Positions 1 to 13,379 of a DNA stretch of 64,000 nucleotides are shown here, piece after piece; positions within the stretch are counted from its first letter, which is position 1; the number at the start of each line of letters is the position of its first letter. The stretch lies in assembly GCA_021464415.1 (NCBI GenBank), contig CM038467.1:14029411-14093410 (forward strand). Reading direction: 5' to 3'. A model generated the notes under the pieces. That model was given only the letters and a program-made list of their open reading frames with translations. It had not been told where the DNA came from and did no database searches. Made by a program: the position numbers and the translations under genes. This stretch comes from Lonicera japonica (taxonomy: Eukaryota; Streptophyta; Magnoliopsida; Dipsacales; Caprifoliaceae).

Positions 1-1800
1 GGGGCAGGAAAACAGGTAACCTTTGTTCATGGTTGTCCCATCTTCTTTTTTATTTAGTTTGTTTGTTAATTTGTAAGACAGTTTTTGGTGCCTGTTTAGA
101 TATAATGGTTTTATTTTATTATATGATACTAATTTTGTTGATGTTTTTGAGTAACAGAGTTGCTTTGTTTGTGCTGCTTTTTGTTTGTTTCTGTGGGATT
201 AAGACAGAGAAAAAAAAAAGGGTTAGGTTTAGGTTTAGGAAAAAGCAAATAATGGCATCCCTAATTTTCGTGATTTCTTGTTTGTATTATTAGGTTTAGC
301 TTTTCAACTAACCTGTAAAGGTTGTTTCTTGGAAATGAATAGATTGAGTGATCCACGATGCTGCTCAACATCCAACTTTCCTGTTTCTTGTTTGGCTCTT
401 TTTTTTTTTTTTTAATAGTAATCCTATGTATTTTTCGGGAAATTACAGTGACACGCCCTCTCTGTTCATTACTATTCAATTTTGATTATATTTTTTGCAT
501 GGGACTGGAGTCTCATCATATAGAAGCATAGACCAACAAAAAATTCATATAACGATTCCTGTAATTTTATATTAGATTTGTAAAGAAAAAATTACAAACA
601 TAAAAATAACCGTACCAAATTTAGAGCCACGTGACATGGGGTCTCTCTCTCACCTTGAAGGTTATATGTTTCATCTCCTCCTCCACCCCTTCTCCTTATT
701 GAATCATCAAACAAAGTATAATTTGACTTTGAATTAGGTTCTTTTTTTAACTTAATTGGTAATTTAACTGCGAAATTTAGTATATTAAGTTTTTAAAGGA
801 AAAAAAAAGCTATCAAAATTTAAGAACAAAGGAATCTAGTACAAGGTACAACAATTGTGGGATCCATTTGAACAACGTATATCCCCTCGTTCAAAGCCGG
901 CATTGATGAGTCTCTATTGCTGAAAACTAAGCTGTCCCATCATCACACATATTTACTCACTGTTGTGTTGTATTACAACTGACCTAGTCAAAACAATTGA
1001 GCTGTATTATTAAAATCTCCTTTTGAAAAGAAAAAACAGAAACATGACCTGCAAAATTTTGGTTGAGCGTACTGGTCTTTCGGTACTATCGATGATCTCA
1101 CTGCGTGCTTTATTTAACATAATAATATACTCTAGGGGCAGATGTGTCATTCTGTTGCTTTGTAGGGTTCCTAAAAACAGAAGGCCTGCCTCACCTCACC
1201 TCAGCCAAAATCTCCTTTCTCACGGAAAGGTTATAGAAGTGGAAACTAAAGTTTTTGTCAATTTTTTTTTCTAATATTTGGTAAAGCATGAAAAATATTT
1301 AAGTAAGAGTATTGTTGTCTAAAAATTTTGTAATAAATGCTAAAAAATCACAAGAAAAAATAAATCCCATGAGTTTTGAGAGGAATGATTTTACCCCATA
1401 CTTTTTTCTCTGTCAGGAAAGTGTTTCCGGAATTTGTACTTACTAAACAAATGAAAAAAACGACTTTTTTTTCCTGAGTGCTCAAATTCGTAAACCAAAC
1501 TAGGCCTAATTGCAAACAAGTCTTTATTATCTCATCCAACAAATAGACAATGACTTGCTTAGATTAAACGAATAGAGAAAAGCCAAATTAGCTGAAGATG
1601 GATGCAGTAAAACAACTTTAAAATTTCACCTAAATTTTATGTTATTCTAATACATTCATATCAATAAGATTGTCGATGGGTAAAATATATTATGTGCAGT
1701 GCTGGAGGTTTAGGCATGAGAAACATGTTTACCCTTCATAATTCCACTTGGCTCAAGCATTTATAGGAATTTTGACAAAGAATTCCAATGCAGTTCCATT
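1..1800. other. Intergenic AT-rich region, no gene seen
   Basis: No open frame here has family resemblance or plausible exon structure. It holds T-rich and A-rich runs, for example around 399-416. An isolated CACGTG G-box core lies near 629-636, with no gene attached to it. The first bases could be the tail of a gene outside the window, but nothing supports that. Confidence 0.5.
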
Positions 1801-2900
1801 TTATAAGGGTGGCATTATTGCCACACTCCAATACTCTCTCTAACACTCCTCTCTAAAAAATATAATGTTTTATTAGTACCACACACCATCTTTATATTTA
1901 ATCATTTATCATTAATAACTTATTTTTATCACCCCCCTTCATTTATGGCCATTGAATAACACCAAATAGAGGCAAATTCCTCATACGATAAAAACAGAGC
2001 ATCGGGACCCACTTATCCTGCTTACTTTAATTCTCACCCATTTCCTTCACTTTCTATATCATATTTTAATTTTCAATAGTAAAGATATTCTCTCTGCAAA
2101 GAAAAGGTAGAATATTGAAAACCCATTTCGAATAGTAAAGCACAATGTTCTTCTCTCTTTTTGCATCCGAGTTGTTTTTAATTTTCCTGCAAAACTCTGG
2201 CAAAAACGGACACACCCACTCGTTGATTGAGGTGATTTCGATTCTACTCAGTCTTACGTAACCGAGTACAGTGCAACTCCTCGGTTCTTTGCTGCCTAAT
2301 ACGCCTTCTTGGGATGAAGGTTTGCTAGGTTGGGAAGGGCCGACATAGGTTGATTCACTCAGTTTTATGAAGTCGAATGATTACACCTCTTTGGCTCGGT
2401 TGTGAAGGGCCAAGGAAGATGACAACTTTCGGCCGTTAAGGGACCGAGTTTGGCTAATTCATTCGGTTGGTTTCTTGAAAGTCTCACTAGTGTTACACTC
2501 GTTTTTAAGAAACCGGGGCAAGGATGTGCATTTCGCTTCACACCACCGAGTCCTTCCTACTAACCCGGTTATGTTAAGTCGAGCAAACATTCACCAGTGA
2601 GGAAGATCAGAGGACTATCTCGAGCAAACATTGATTTGGTAAAAACTACCATGAGATGTTTGCTCGGAAGGATGTGCATTCGGTGGTGTGAAGCCAAAGA
2701 AGGTTCAATCCGTAATGGCCTAAGCGAGGAAGAAGAGAGGAGGAAGAAGCAACGGGAGGAAGAAGCAATGGAAGAAGAGAGGAGAAGAAGATAGAAGGGG
2801 AAGAATCTGTGCTTTTTTTTTGGGTTAATTGCTTCTTTTAATTATTATTATTAATTAATACAATTTAAAGGAGGGTGGCATTAGCCCCACCCTCTTATAA
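1801..2900. mobile_element. 1.1-kb non-autonomous DNA transposon with terminal inverted repeats
   Basis: The left end TTATAAGGGTGGCATTATTG is matched in inverse orientation by the right end at 2870-2900, whose reverse complement begins TTATAAGAGGGTGGGGCTAA. Both arms then carry a second block, GCCACACTCC and GCCACCCTCC. The ends form imperfect inverted repeats of about 30 bp. TTATAA at both ends is palindromic, so it may be a 6-bp target duplication or part of the repeat. No transposase is encoded. The GA-rich frame near 2700-2790 is compositional. Superfamily is unresolved; a PIF/Harbinger-like element (TTA/TAA target) is possible. Confidence 0.55.
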
Positions 2901-3067
2901 ACCTGATTATTAATGTGCGGGTAACTATCAACCCTTTTCAAAAAGGGTCAACAAATTTAAGCTGTACACTAACACAAGTGCAATGCCTGTAAAAGAGATC
3001 CGATACTTGCCAGTAATTCTGCTGGGAAGGCCAACAACTATGGCTTTATACTATGTCATGAGCATAG

Positions 3068-3097
3068 CATAGCCAAGCCAAGCCAAGCCAAGCCACC
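3068..3097. repeat. CCAAG pentanucleotide microsatellite
   Basis: The unit CCAAG is repeated four to five times just upstream of a short CCGCCG run. It lies downstream of the BRUTUS stop codon, outside coding sequence. Confidence 0.7.
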
Positions 3098-3555
3098 GCC
3101 GCCACCTATAAGCATTGGTACAGAGTTAGGTCAGCTGTGGATATAAACTAGGCTATAACAGCGTCTTAACTGTGGATGCAATTTAAGGTTCATCCTGGTC
3201 CGTCTCTTTACTCGTTAGAGTCTTGTTCTATTGTCAAGATGTTTCCGATAGGAGTATTTGGACGGAGGAGAGGAAAACTATAGTTTACTATAAAAGAATA
3301 GTTCATTATATACAACAGCTTCCCAGTCTTTTTATTGCATCTACCATCGCACCTGTGTCTTCATATGATCCGTACATATCAACATCAACATCATCTAACC
3401 TGCAAAATGGTGTTGTATTGGAGGGGAGCATACAGGAGATATGAGGGTATATCTGGTAAAAACTGCTACCAATATGGAGACTAGCGGGAAAATTTGAAAC
3501 TTATCTACAAGCATTTACAGGCTATAACTGTCAATATATATATATATATATTACT

Positions 3556-5835
3556 TCACAACTCTCGGTCATTTGATGTATTGCAGTCGGAAGTCATTGT
3601 TGATGTTTTGATAACCCTGGTGTTGTACGATCCACAAGTTCCGCACTTGTGATATAACCAATGGAAGTTTGCTGTCCCTTTCTTCCCACAGTCGTTGCAA
3701 AGTATATCCTAGATTGCCATTTTTTAAATAATTATTTACTTTACATGGATAAAATAAAATTAAAATGAGATTTGTCAACATAAGAAAACAAATACAAAAG
3801 GGCATATAAGAAAGTAACAGTACATGCAAGCGATTCCTGTATTCCTCTGGAAGAACCTCAGAAGCAAGTAAAGCGTCAAGCATGCCGAAATAAACCTGGA
3901 TAAGAGACATATGCTTTAAACAAAAGCTATAATGAAATGTTTAGCAGATCATGAATCTAGTATTCTTCAGCCAATAAATAAAATATACTTGTTAATCCTA
4001 TAGCATAAGAGATAGCAGTGTGTTTATTCATAAGAAAAGACGAGGATAAAAGGATATCTTTTATTCAGTACGAGAAAAGGAAATGAAGGAGTTATTTACT
4101 AGACCCTCCATTTTAGTCTTATCATCGAATTATGGGTAATTTTCAACTTGTTACCACCTGTTTTCAAACTACAGTTTCATGTGTGAAAATCTGTTTCGGG
4201 AACAATAGTTTGAGTTTGATGGCATCTGGTACAAATCATTTAGTGGTTGGATCACAAAATAAATAATCTGACGCTTATGAATCTTGGGTGCACCATGTAT
4301 TTATTGGGCTATTTATTATTTGCCATTTTAGATCCCTGGCGAAAACATCTGATCAACAAAATGACAAATTTTCAACTGGTACATCAGTCTGAATATGGAT
4401 CTCCAAAGGAAACATGAGCATTCAACACATGTTTATTTTATTTTTTTGTGTGCAAGAGAGAGAGAGAGAGAGATTACCGCCATGTCCCCCATGGATTTGC
4501 TGCATATTGGACAAACATAGTTACTGCAAGCATATGCCTGAGAATAAAACAAGGGGAAATATTAGGTGTCTAGAAATGAGTTCAGCACTTTTTCCAAAGA
4601 AGTTAATTAAATCACAATTCTCAATAAATTCAATAAATAGTAGAAAAACAAATAATAAATGAGAAAAGAAGAGAAGGGAACAGAAAATTTGATACCTGAA
4701 AGCAAGTAGAGTGCATGTAATGGCCACAAGGTAGGGCTCTAACTGTTGTACTCGACGTGAATAAAAATTCACAACAGATTGGGCAATTTGTTTCTAAAGC
4801 TTTCTCCAGACATTTATGATTCTGTAGCTTTATCGACAAACAACAATTGCATTTCATACAGTGAAAGAAATCAATACCAAGACCATTTCCAACCCGGCAT
4901 AAATTGCAAAATGGACAATGATACACAGTCCTGAAGTAAGAAAAACTTCATAATTAGAGAAATAACTACATTACTCTGGTATAGAAATTTGGCATGAGAG
5001 CAAAAGGTAACAAGAACTAAGAAAACGTAAATAGCATGCTAACAAAAATTACTCTTGTTCTATGTTAAGTTATTTAAGGTTTATACATGTAATTGTGGAC
5101 CCTTTTTTTAATTTAAAGGGAGGTCTAAGTTCCTCCCTTTCAGTACAAACAAAGAAAACCCACCCCAAACCCCCTTGGTGAGACTCAAACTTGGGATTTC
5201 TCCCAGGTCCGAGTGGGCGCCTCCCCAACTAGGCTATCCCACTTGCTCCATGTAATTGGGACCTTTAATTCCTTTTTGTTTTGGAAGGCTAAAGTTCAAT
5301 GTTCGCCAAACCAAAGGCAAACAAGAAGTAACACCCTATCAGCGCTACAATCGGGTGCTGTTAGAAAAAGACAATCAGGCAATGCCATATTTTGGGGTTG
5401 GAGAAACTAAGTTGAATTTCCACATCATTACTGCTAATTAGTTAGGTCTAAGTAGACCAGACCAGAGAGAATGTGGACCATATTACAAAAAAATCATGCA
5501 ATAAAATGTACAGTGGAGAATTAAGTCGATATGTATATGGGTAGACAAGATTAACTTCTGAGAGTTTGAGGAAAAGGCTAAGAAAGGGAAATAAAATAAT
5601 GTTGCTAGCGCATTCCACTCATGACGTAGCATAAATGGTGGAAATAAGAAATTGTAAGAATATCTATTTTGTCTATGTAAGACAATCATCCTCCGCCCCC
5701 AACACTGAAGTTAGTGCTCTTTCAACTGGTATTTTTAAGATCGTACTTCAAGGAGAAGATCCAAACTTCATTCGCCGCTATACCAGTATCATTGAGATTA
5801 TATGCCAGATATGCAGTAGAATTTCAAAATGCTAG

Positions 5836-5875
<40 letters not shown>

Positions 5876-8800
5876 GATTCCCCAAGGCAGGAAAAATGCC
5901 AACTAATTCATGTACCTCTCATCATCAAAAAACTTGCATATTTTGCAGTAGTATCTTGCCATAGAAAATCCATTGCAGGAAGGAGTCGTGCAAATTGGTC
6001 CAACTGCTTGAATCTCCAGGCAGCGCATACACATCATTTCAACAGTTTCTTTCCTGTAAAACCTCAATTAAAACATCAGAGCTAATTAGAAACCCAGTTG
6101 CAAATTAACAGGAGGATGTAACAGGATTACTTACCTATCCATTGGATGATCGCTCACTTTGTCGTGGCAGAATCTGCATGTAAACAAAATCCCACAGCAA
6201 TCAGCACGAAGTTTGCAGTTTCTCTTGTAGTGTTCACATCCAAACACTTTTTTATCTGGATCTTGAAATGATGGTGAGCGTCCCGGTATATCTTCACCGT
6301 TAGCAATTTTGTCAGCTACATGAAGTGACTTCTGCTGCGCAGCTATCCACTGACTAAATAAACCAAGTAATTGTCAGTCAAAATAGCATTTCATAAGATC
6401 CTTTATAAGATCCAGTGCAAAAACCATAGGGAATATAGGGGGCATAATAAACATTTCTCTTATCAAATAATAAGTAGCATTGGCACAAACCTAGTCATAA
6501 GATTTTTAACCAGATATGCTTCCCTCCTCGGATCAAGAGTTGAGACTTGATTAACCTTTCCTATCTCTGACTCAATTTCAGTTTGATTCATACGGAATAT
6601 CTCTTTCCAACCAGGCTTGAACAATTGATCAGTCTGATCCCAGATTTCTTGGGAGTCAATTACTGCTAGTATATGACAATGAACCTCCATGTTATATACA
6701 AATAATTTTATCATCATAAAAACAATCTAAGCTCAAACCATAAAACAAAAGGCACACAACAGACCTTTATTAGAACTACTATTTTCTGATGATTGAGGAG
6801 TTCCTTTCCAACACTCGCTAAGCCATTCGATGAACATTGTGTTTTTGGTTGCTTGCTTCAATGTGTCCATCATTTTATTCTGCTCATCCTGAGTAAGAGC
6901 AGAAGTTACCCAAGGTAACATAGATTGCAGCACTTCAGCCCCCGTGGTCCCAATTATGCGACCAACAATTTTGTCTTGCTCCCCCACAGAAAAATGTTTG
7001 CCAAACAGCGGCCACAACTCGAGTTCTTCCCTGAAAATATGCTGGTCCAAGGTAACCCTCACTGATTTGCACATACCTTGAAGCTTTGTTGCTAGTTCAT
7101 CATACTTTCTCATACAATCTCCACGATAGTCTGTAGAGGATTCAATATTACTCCTAGTTGAATCCTCAATCATATAAGCTCCATTCAAGCATTTGTGAAG
7201 GTGTGAAAGGTCAGAAAGGGCACATGATATATCCTCAAATAGTTTTTCTTCCTGCTTATGGTCCAGCATATATGAGTGGCTCACGTTATGTAGTGCTTCC
7301 TTTGATTCCAGTGCTGGAAAAACTATTTCATCCTCTGCATTACTATGAGCTCTATACAAACCCCACAGCAGACGAAATCTTCCAATGAACTGCCGAAGAA
7401 AATTCTCATCACAAGCAATAAGCTTACCACATTCACCATCTAAATACTCCAAGTCTTTTTGTATTGCTTTATGAAATTTGAATATGGTATCAATTGGACG
7501 CACAGTGGGCCCGATATCAGAGGAGCCATTATCTGTCTCCCAGGTGAAAAGACTGGAGTTAAGAGAAGGAGCAGAAGAACTAAAAGACTTTGCTGTGGAA
7601 AGAGTACTCAATCGCAGATTATTACTGCTGACTCCCAAGCCAGGGACACAACAAGACCAATCATTACCGGATAGATAATGAGCATTTACACTTTCTGAAG
7701 ACCTGGATCCATGGTTATTTTTGCATGGCACTGAGAGGTTTCGTTTCAATGGTCGTACACCATCATCTGTGTCAAATGGAAGTGCGCATAGACAGCAGGG
7801 TAAAACAAAATCTTCCTCGATGTCAGTGAATCTTTTTACAGGACAACCACCAAGTGCACTGGAAGATAAACATATACCATGTGTACGCCCTTTGCATGCC
7901 CAACCGGAATACAGTGTTACCAAAGCAGTATCCAGTTCTGGAGCTGTTGACAAAAGAAAGTGTTAAATTCAAAAAATCTTGGCATCACATGTCATAAACA
8001 GTCATTTTCTAGAATAAAATAATATTTTGGGTTGACACACAACCTGCCAAATGGATATTTTTCAAGAAATTCTTGGCTTCATCATCATTTAACAATCCCA
8101 CCAGCCATGGCAAGACCCTTTCAATCAACTTCAATGGCATCATACAGAGGCTTTGATACAGTATTTCTCGCTGTCTTTTGTAGTTGAAGTGCTTTCGGGC
8201 AAGTGGAAGGACCTAGATGTGCATATGGAGCTTAGAATATGCCTTCAGGTATTGTTAATTAGAGAGAATAGTTGAAAAGCATCCTTCTGAGATATACAAA
8301 TTTGCTAACTTGAACCCAGAATCCCAGATACCAAACATCCTCAAGAGGAATCATCGGACTAACAATAGAAGCTTTACCTGACTTTCCTCATTGTGGAAGT
8401 GCCTCGTTATTGTTTCGATTATTAGACAAGCATGCGAAGACAACTGTGCATAAAATTCAGCAGCTGAGCTAGAATTAACTTCTGCACTCTGAATGCTTTC
8501 AATCAAACAATGGAACTCGTTAAATTGACTTTCTTCTTCAGCATGCTCCTGTAAAAATGAGAGTTCTTCGTCTACAGCAGGGAATATGACCTTGTCCTCA
8601 GCAATACTGTAGCCAGATAAATAATGATAAAATGTTCAGATTGTCAGTTAACGGGGAAAATTAAGGGCCTCTGCTCTGACAAACTGAAAAACGAAAATTT
8701 TTGGTACTAAATTACTAGTTTGAATATTTAAATGATTAAAAGAACATTAATTAAACAATAATTGTCATTTGTGAAGTTGATTTTATAGCCTTCAATCTTC

Positions 8801-11800
8801 TCTGGAGAAAAATAATAACGTCGTAATATGGAACTATTGGAAACCCCACTCCAGCGGGGACAATGCTTTTCAAGTCACGAGGAATGAGCCCTCTTGGTTA
8901 AACCCACAAGACATGGACATCAGCCAGGTCCCTCAAAGGAGGAATTGATTCTACTCAAGGCAGCATAGTCAAAGTATAAATCAAGTGGTTACAAGCTCCG
9001 GTCTATCCAACTCAAACCAGGCAGGGTTCAAAGGGCTACTATAGCCTTCCCTAGGGGAGCAGCCTCCTGGTAAACTGTGAGGGCCTTTGTTTGGTAGAGG
9101 CTAAAGAAAAAGACCTGTTCAGCACCCTGAGTACAAAACAAAGGTACTACATTTCCTTGAACGAGTAACATGAAAATTAGGCAATAGAGAGTTCAGGGAT
9201 CAAATTTCCTTTCCTCAAGTTATGTATTATGCAATAGAAGGATATTCATATGATCATTCAACTTGATAACAGTACCAACAAACATTCAACTTCAACCTGA
9301 TTGTATCAATCTCGGTAAAGCATGAACCAAGGGGTGCCTGGCTCATTGGGCTCCACAAGCTATTTGACATCGAGATTGGAATGTAACTATGTAAGGTTTG
9401 TTCAACCACATTGGGGATGAGGTTACAAACAGAAAAAAATCTCCCTTGTTCTGTATTCAACTGCCAGAATCAGTCAGTTTGTTCTTTGCATAAAGCTAAT
9501 AATGCATGCGCTAATTCGCTAGCCTAATCAGCTCCATCATTCCACTACGAGACACAGTTTACCTGATTTTCATAATTTTGAAGTGTAGTTTATCCACAAA
9601 CCTACAAGAAGATATTGCACTAAACAGATCACATAGTTAACCTGGAGTACCTCACCGACCAAAAATAATCAGGAGAAGGCTTTGTTGAGTGCATTGCATT
9701 TCACATGAAAAGATCAAATAGTCTAAACAAAAGTAAAATAGTTCCTGAAATATTAACTGTTTTATCATTGGATTATTTTCTCTAACTAGCACTTGTCGAA
9801 TCAAAGGGGACTCGGGGAGTCTCGTGTACGTTGCGTTCGACGTGGATATGACGACAAGCAGAATCCAGTGTAATATTGGAACAATACCTGTGAAAGACAC
9901 AAACTTCAGCAATAAATTGCAGCCTTTCATTGAAGGCTGATAAATTGGAAAAATCTCCAGAATCCTGTATCCTCCTAGCCTCCTCAGCAATGTCATTCAA
10001 CTCTTCTTTTATAGCGTTATGCCAATGCAATATATCATTTATTGGATGCCCACCACTGGTATCAGAAACATCACCACTTGAACCCAAAGACTTCCTTTTC
10101 CCAGACTTGGACGATTCACATGCACAATTTCCTTCCCCTGTTCTATACGTTATGGCAGAACTGGACTCTGTAGAACATTTAACCATGTTGATACTGTTTC
10201 TATCTTCCATCCAGGTGAAAATCACCTATGTCACCAAGAACAGTGATAAGCAATAAGCAAACAAAAGAAAAAACATATCACAGAGATAGCAGAAGAAGAA
10301 GGGGGGGTGGGGGGTCAGAAGAAGATAGAAGATATTCTACAATGATGTGATATACTAAGTGAAACCCACCTGCTGAAGAAGCTTTTCATTTGGAATTATT
10401 TTACTCAGGTACTTTAGCATATCCTGATACTCATCAGGTGAGATAGAAGACGAAAGCCAGGGAAGAAACTTCTTCATCATATTCACAGGAATGCTACACA
10501 AAAATTGCCAAACCAATGATGCCTGCTCTTCAGATGAGAATTTCTCAATGAGCAGGGGGAAAACCTGGCATGATCAAAGCAATATTCAGGCAATTATGTC
10601 TTAGTCAAGAATCACAGACTCTGTATATATGACTTGTGTCTCCGTTTTGACGTACTTAATATACATCTGCTTCTCTAGAGAGAGAGAGAGAAGGCCAGTT
10701 TGAGAAAGAGAGAGAGAGAAGAGAAATAGACTACCCGCTCATACTGCAGAAGCAGGTCAAAAGATGGAAGAATATTACACGTAATCTGACTAAAAGGGAC
10801 AACAAAGTTACATGGGGGCAGCTCCACGATATCAGAATGAACTTCGTGTTGGTGAATTCCACCAAATAACCCATAATATCATACGGGGAAATACAAAATG
10901 TCTGATATCTCAAACGAATCGAGGCAAGTGTCTGTCAAATTGTTTTATCAACTCCCTAAATATACACAACACAAGTGACACAGAATTGAAATTTAACACC
11001 CAATTAAATGGTACCTGCTGCTCTTCCTTTGACATGTGCTGGCTAACTGAAGTCTGAAGTGCTCCTGTACAAGATGCTAACTCCCTCGGGAAACTTTCGT
11101 CATTCTGCCTGTCAGAATTTAGCAGCTCAAATAAGTGATCAAAAAGATCACTTTCACCTTTGTGCTCCAATGAGTATGCCTGTGCTACATTCTTCACCCG
11201 TATATCAAGAGCTGGAAAAATGACCTGAAGCACAAAATTCCATTACACAGCACATAGACAGCTAAAGCTAACGGGCAAGGCAAGTATAAAAGACAAATCT
11301 AAGTCTTTTTCTATCATGTTGTTGGAGCGCTGCACATAGACAGCTAAAGCTAACAGGAAGTATAAATTACAAATCTAACAGTCCCTTTCTATCATGTCAT
11401 TGGAGCGCCAATATTACTCGAAAATTGTATCTGCTCTCTGGGAAGCGATTCGTAGGGAATAAAATTGGAATATGAATCTAGTTATCCAAACCCTAATGGG
11501 TTACATTTCCATTGATACTGTAGTGGAAAATGCTAATCTTACAGTTTTTATACAAATTGATGTGACAGGTCTTGATAAGTGCAACTTTTTCAAAGGTGGC
11601 GATACTGTAACTAGTGTGGCCAGTAATATCAGTTTGCAAGATTTTTGGGTACGGATTTAACTATTTAAGTATGTTTAGCATTACTCTAGTTAGTTTACGC
11701 ATTCATTTGTTTGCAGCTACTGCTGGCGTAAGTTGGAATACAGTTCACTTCTTTTTTACTTTTCCTTTTTTTTTTCCCAGTCCAGGGCGGTGGCATCACA

Positions 11801-12341
11801 AGGCCCAACGAGTGCTTATCAGATCGCCCTCTCGGAGGGATGCTCGCAGTGGGATTCCAACCCAAGTCTTACGGGCGAAAACTTATTTCTAGCATCATAT
11901 AAACATAAACAGTTTCATTGTGTCGTAACCTTTTCTGATAAGAATAGTTTAACAAAAAAAAAATACGAAATAAAAGTCTAAATAGGGGGCTATAGTTGAA
12001 GAACTGAAAAAGAAAAGAAAGCAGATGTTAAAGCGGACCTCATCCTCGGCACTAGAATGGTGTTGGTAAATTGATCTGAGAAAGCGATACCGGTCAAGCA
12101 GCGGATGCAAGTCGAGTAGTTGGCGGGTGGCAAAAGCCATGGCGGAACGGTGAAGGGCGTCGAGCTCCATACGGATGGCTTTGTGGAAGAAAAGGAAGAA
12201 GAGAATTGGAGAATCCTGCTCCGAATTATCCAGAGATGCTTTAGAAGATGATGAATTCACTGGATTCACAGCCCCGGATAACACAGCCACACCTCCTCCT
12301 CTTCCTCCTCCTCCATCTCGACCTGATAATGGCGTCCCCAT
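3556..12341 (-). CDS. BTS: BRUTUS-type hemerythrin and RING E3 ubiquitin ligase (iron sensor)
   Basis: Fourteen exons join into 1223 codons plus TGA: 12341-12039, 11224-11015, 10564-10370, 10225-9888, 8606-8378, 8212-8044, 7943-6765, 6662-6491, 6353-6135, 6053-5916, 4930-4696, 4537-4478, 3895-3824, 3708-3556. All introns are GT-AG and phases agree. Three hemerythrin HHE domains are visible: residues about 45-180 ([23 protein letters not shown]), about 300-450 ([24 protein letters not shown]) and about 632-800 ([31 protein letters not shown]). Then come a CHY zinc finger (about 969-1040), a CTCHY finger (about 1040-1085), a C3H2C3 RING (C1100 to C1141, [11 protein letters not shown]) and a zinc ribbon (1174-1205). 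In Arabidopsis, BTS (1254 aa) acts in the nucleus; it binds iron through the HHE domains and promotes turnover of bHLH factors such as ILR3, damping the iron-deficiency response. Three HHE domains and the N-terminal MGTPL...GGG favour BTS over BTS-like paralogues. All catalytic and metal-ligand motifs are intact. Confidence 0.95.
4455..4475. repeat. GA microsatellite beside a BRUTUS splice donor
   Basis: An (AG)n run lies two bases from the donor of the short 60-bp exon 12. Length change here could bring the repeat against the splice site. Similar (GA)n runs sit in intron 10 (5839-5872) and intron 2 (10677-10718). Confidence 0.75.
5086..5263 (-). mobile_element. tRNA-derived SINE in BRUTUS intron 10, with target duplication
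   Basis: The body is 5103-5248, read on the minus strand. It has a perfect Pol III A box TAGCCTAGTTGG (5236-5225), a B-box-like GTTTGAGTCTC (near 5190-5179) and a short 3' poly(A) (seven A, 5109-5103). It is bounded by direct repeats CATGTAATTGTGGACC (5086-5101) and CATGTAATTGGGACC (5249-5263), which differ by one base. The roughly 146-bp body, promoter boxes, tail and 15-bp duplication together are diagnostic of a SINE. It lies in the same orientation as the host gene and well away from both splice sites. Confidence 0.8.
11251..11405. repeat. Twofold tandem duplication in BRUTUS intron 1
   Basis: A unit starting CACATAGACAGCTAAAGCTA occurs at 11251 and again at 11332, a period of about 81 bp; both copies end in CTATCATG...GGAGCGC. 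It lies just upstream (in gene sense) of the exon 2 acceptor. Confidence 0.7.
11768..11885 (-). mobile_element. SINE-like fragment in BRUTUS intron 1
   Basis: On the minus strand a B-box-like GGTTGGAATCC, one mismatch from the consensus, is followed by GC-richer sequence and an A-rich end (11 A at about 11768-11778). No convincing A box or target duplication was found, so it may be a 5'-truncated SINE or another retroposed piece. Confidence 0.35.
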
Positions 12342-13379
12342 TTGAAAAACCTAAAGTTTTTCAATTCCAAGGAAATCTCTTCTCTCTTTAGAGTTGCCAA
12401 ATTTGATTCTCTTTATGCATAATCCTAACTCTCTCTCTATCTTTCTGTTTATGGATAAATACAAAAATTACTCAATTAATGGAAGTATCTTCTTCTCATC
12501 TCTCGCAAAATTTTCTCTCTCCTCGCATCCATGCTCTGAGAGAGCTCGTTTCGGTTGCAACTCCGCATCTTCTTTTAATAATGTTTGTTCTTTTGTGCCA
12601 ATCTGAATAGCTTTGAATGTGTTCAAAGAAGAAGAAGAAGAAGAGGTGGGTGAGGGCGGGGCGAGGGCGATCGCCGGTGGGGGCTAAGACAGACAAAGCG
12701 GGGAGGTGCTATAGTTGACTCGGAGCCACGTACTGCGGGTACTAGGACTTTCTACCCAAACCGCCACCGACCACAACCCAGAAGATTTTGACAATATTTT
12801 TAGACAAACAAAAAATACAAAGAGATAATAGGTTCCATGTACTCACACCTTAATATTTTATAACGAGGACATACTCGTATTTAATATATTAAGTTTATAA
12901 TTTAATTTATAATAAAAATAATTTTTAGAATATTATTTAATTTTTAGAATATTATTTTGTTTTAAAAAAAATAATAAATAGTGATAGACAAATATACTCT
13001 TAATAAAATGTTTGTTAGTTTTCACATACATATTATGTTATAACAACAAAAATAAATGAAGGGTAAAGATGAACTTGTACTAGAAATAACATTGTCGGCG
13101 GCTATGATCGTGGTGGTCGATGGGGGTTATGATGGTGATGAGTGAGGAATTTGAAACAAAATATTAAGATATTAATTAATTTATAATGTATTGAATGGGG
13201 TTCGTAGAGTGTTTGACTTGATTATGGAGGGAGATAATTTTACCGACTTTTTTAACTCAGATGTTCTTCCACGTCCTCCATTTTCTCATCTCTTTAATCG
13301 TTCTTTCTCTCCTGCACCTCTTCTTGTTTTTTTATTTTGATATTTTATTTTTTTAATCTCCTTATTTTTATTTTTTTAT
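12342..13379. other. BRUTUS upstream region and AT-rich spacer
   Basis: This is the 5' flank of BRUTUS. It contains a GAAGAAG run near 12628-12645, a GC-richer patch at 12645-12780 and an ACGT core (CCACGTAC) near 12726-12733. Arabidopsis BTS is iron-regulated through bHLH factors, but no palindromic G-box is visible, so no regulatory site is claimed. From about 12790 the sequence is AT-rich spacer with no gene. Confidence 0.5.

Noticed and set aside
2597..2794. 65-codon GA-rich frame on the plus strand
   Set aside because: Its Glu/Arg tail reflects a GA-rich purine run inside an inverted-repeat element, with no family likeness.
7158..7966. Several plus-strand frames within BRUTUS exon 7
   Set aside because: They are antisense shadows of a strongly conserved coding exon.
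8950..9110. Possible SINE in BRUTUS intron 4 (AGTGGTTACAAG and GGGTTCAAAG)
   Set aside because: The boxes are weak, and no tail or target duplication could be seen.
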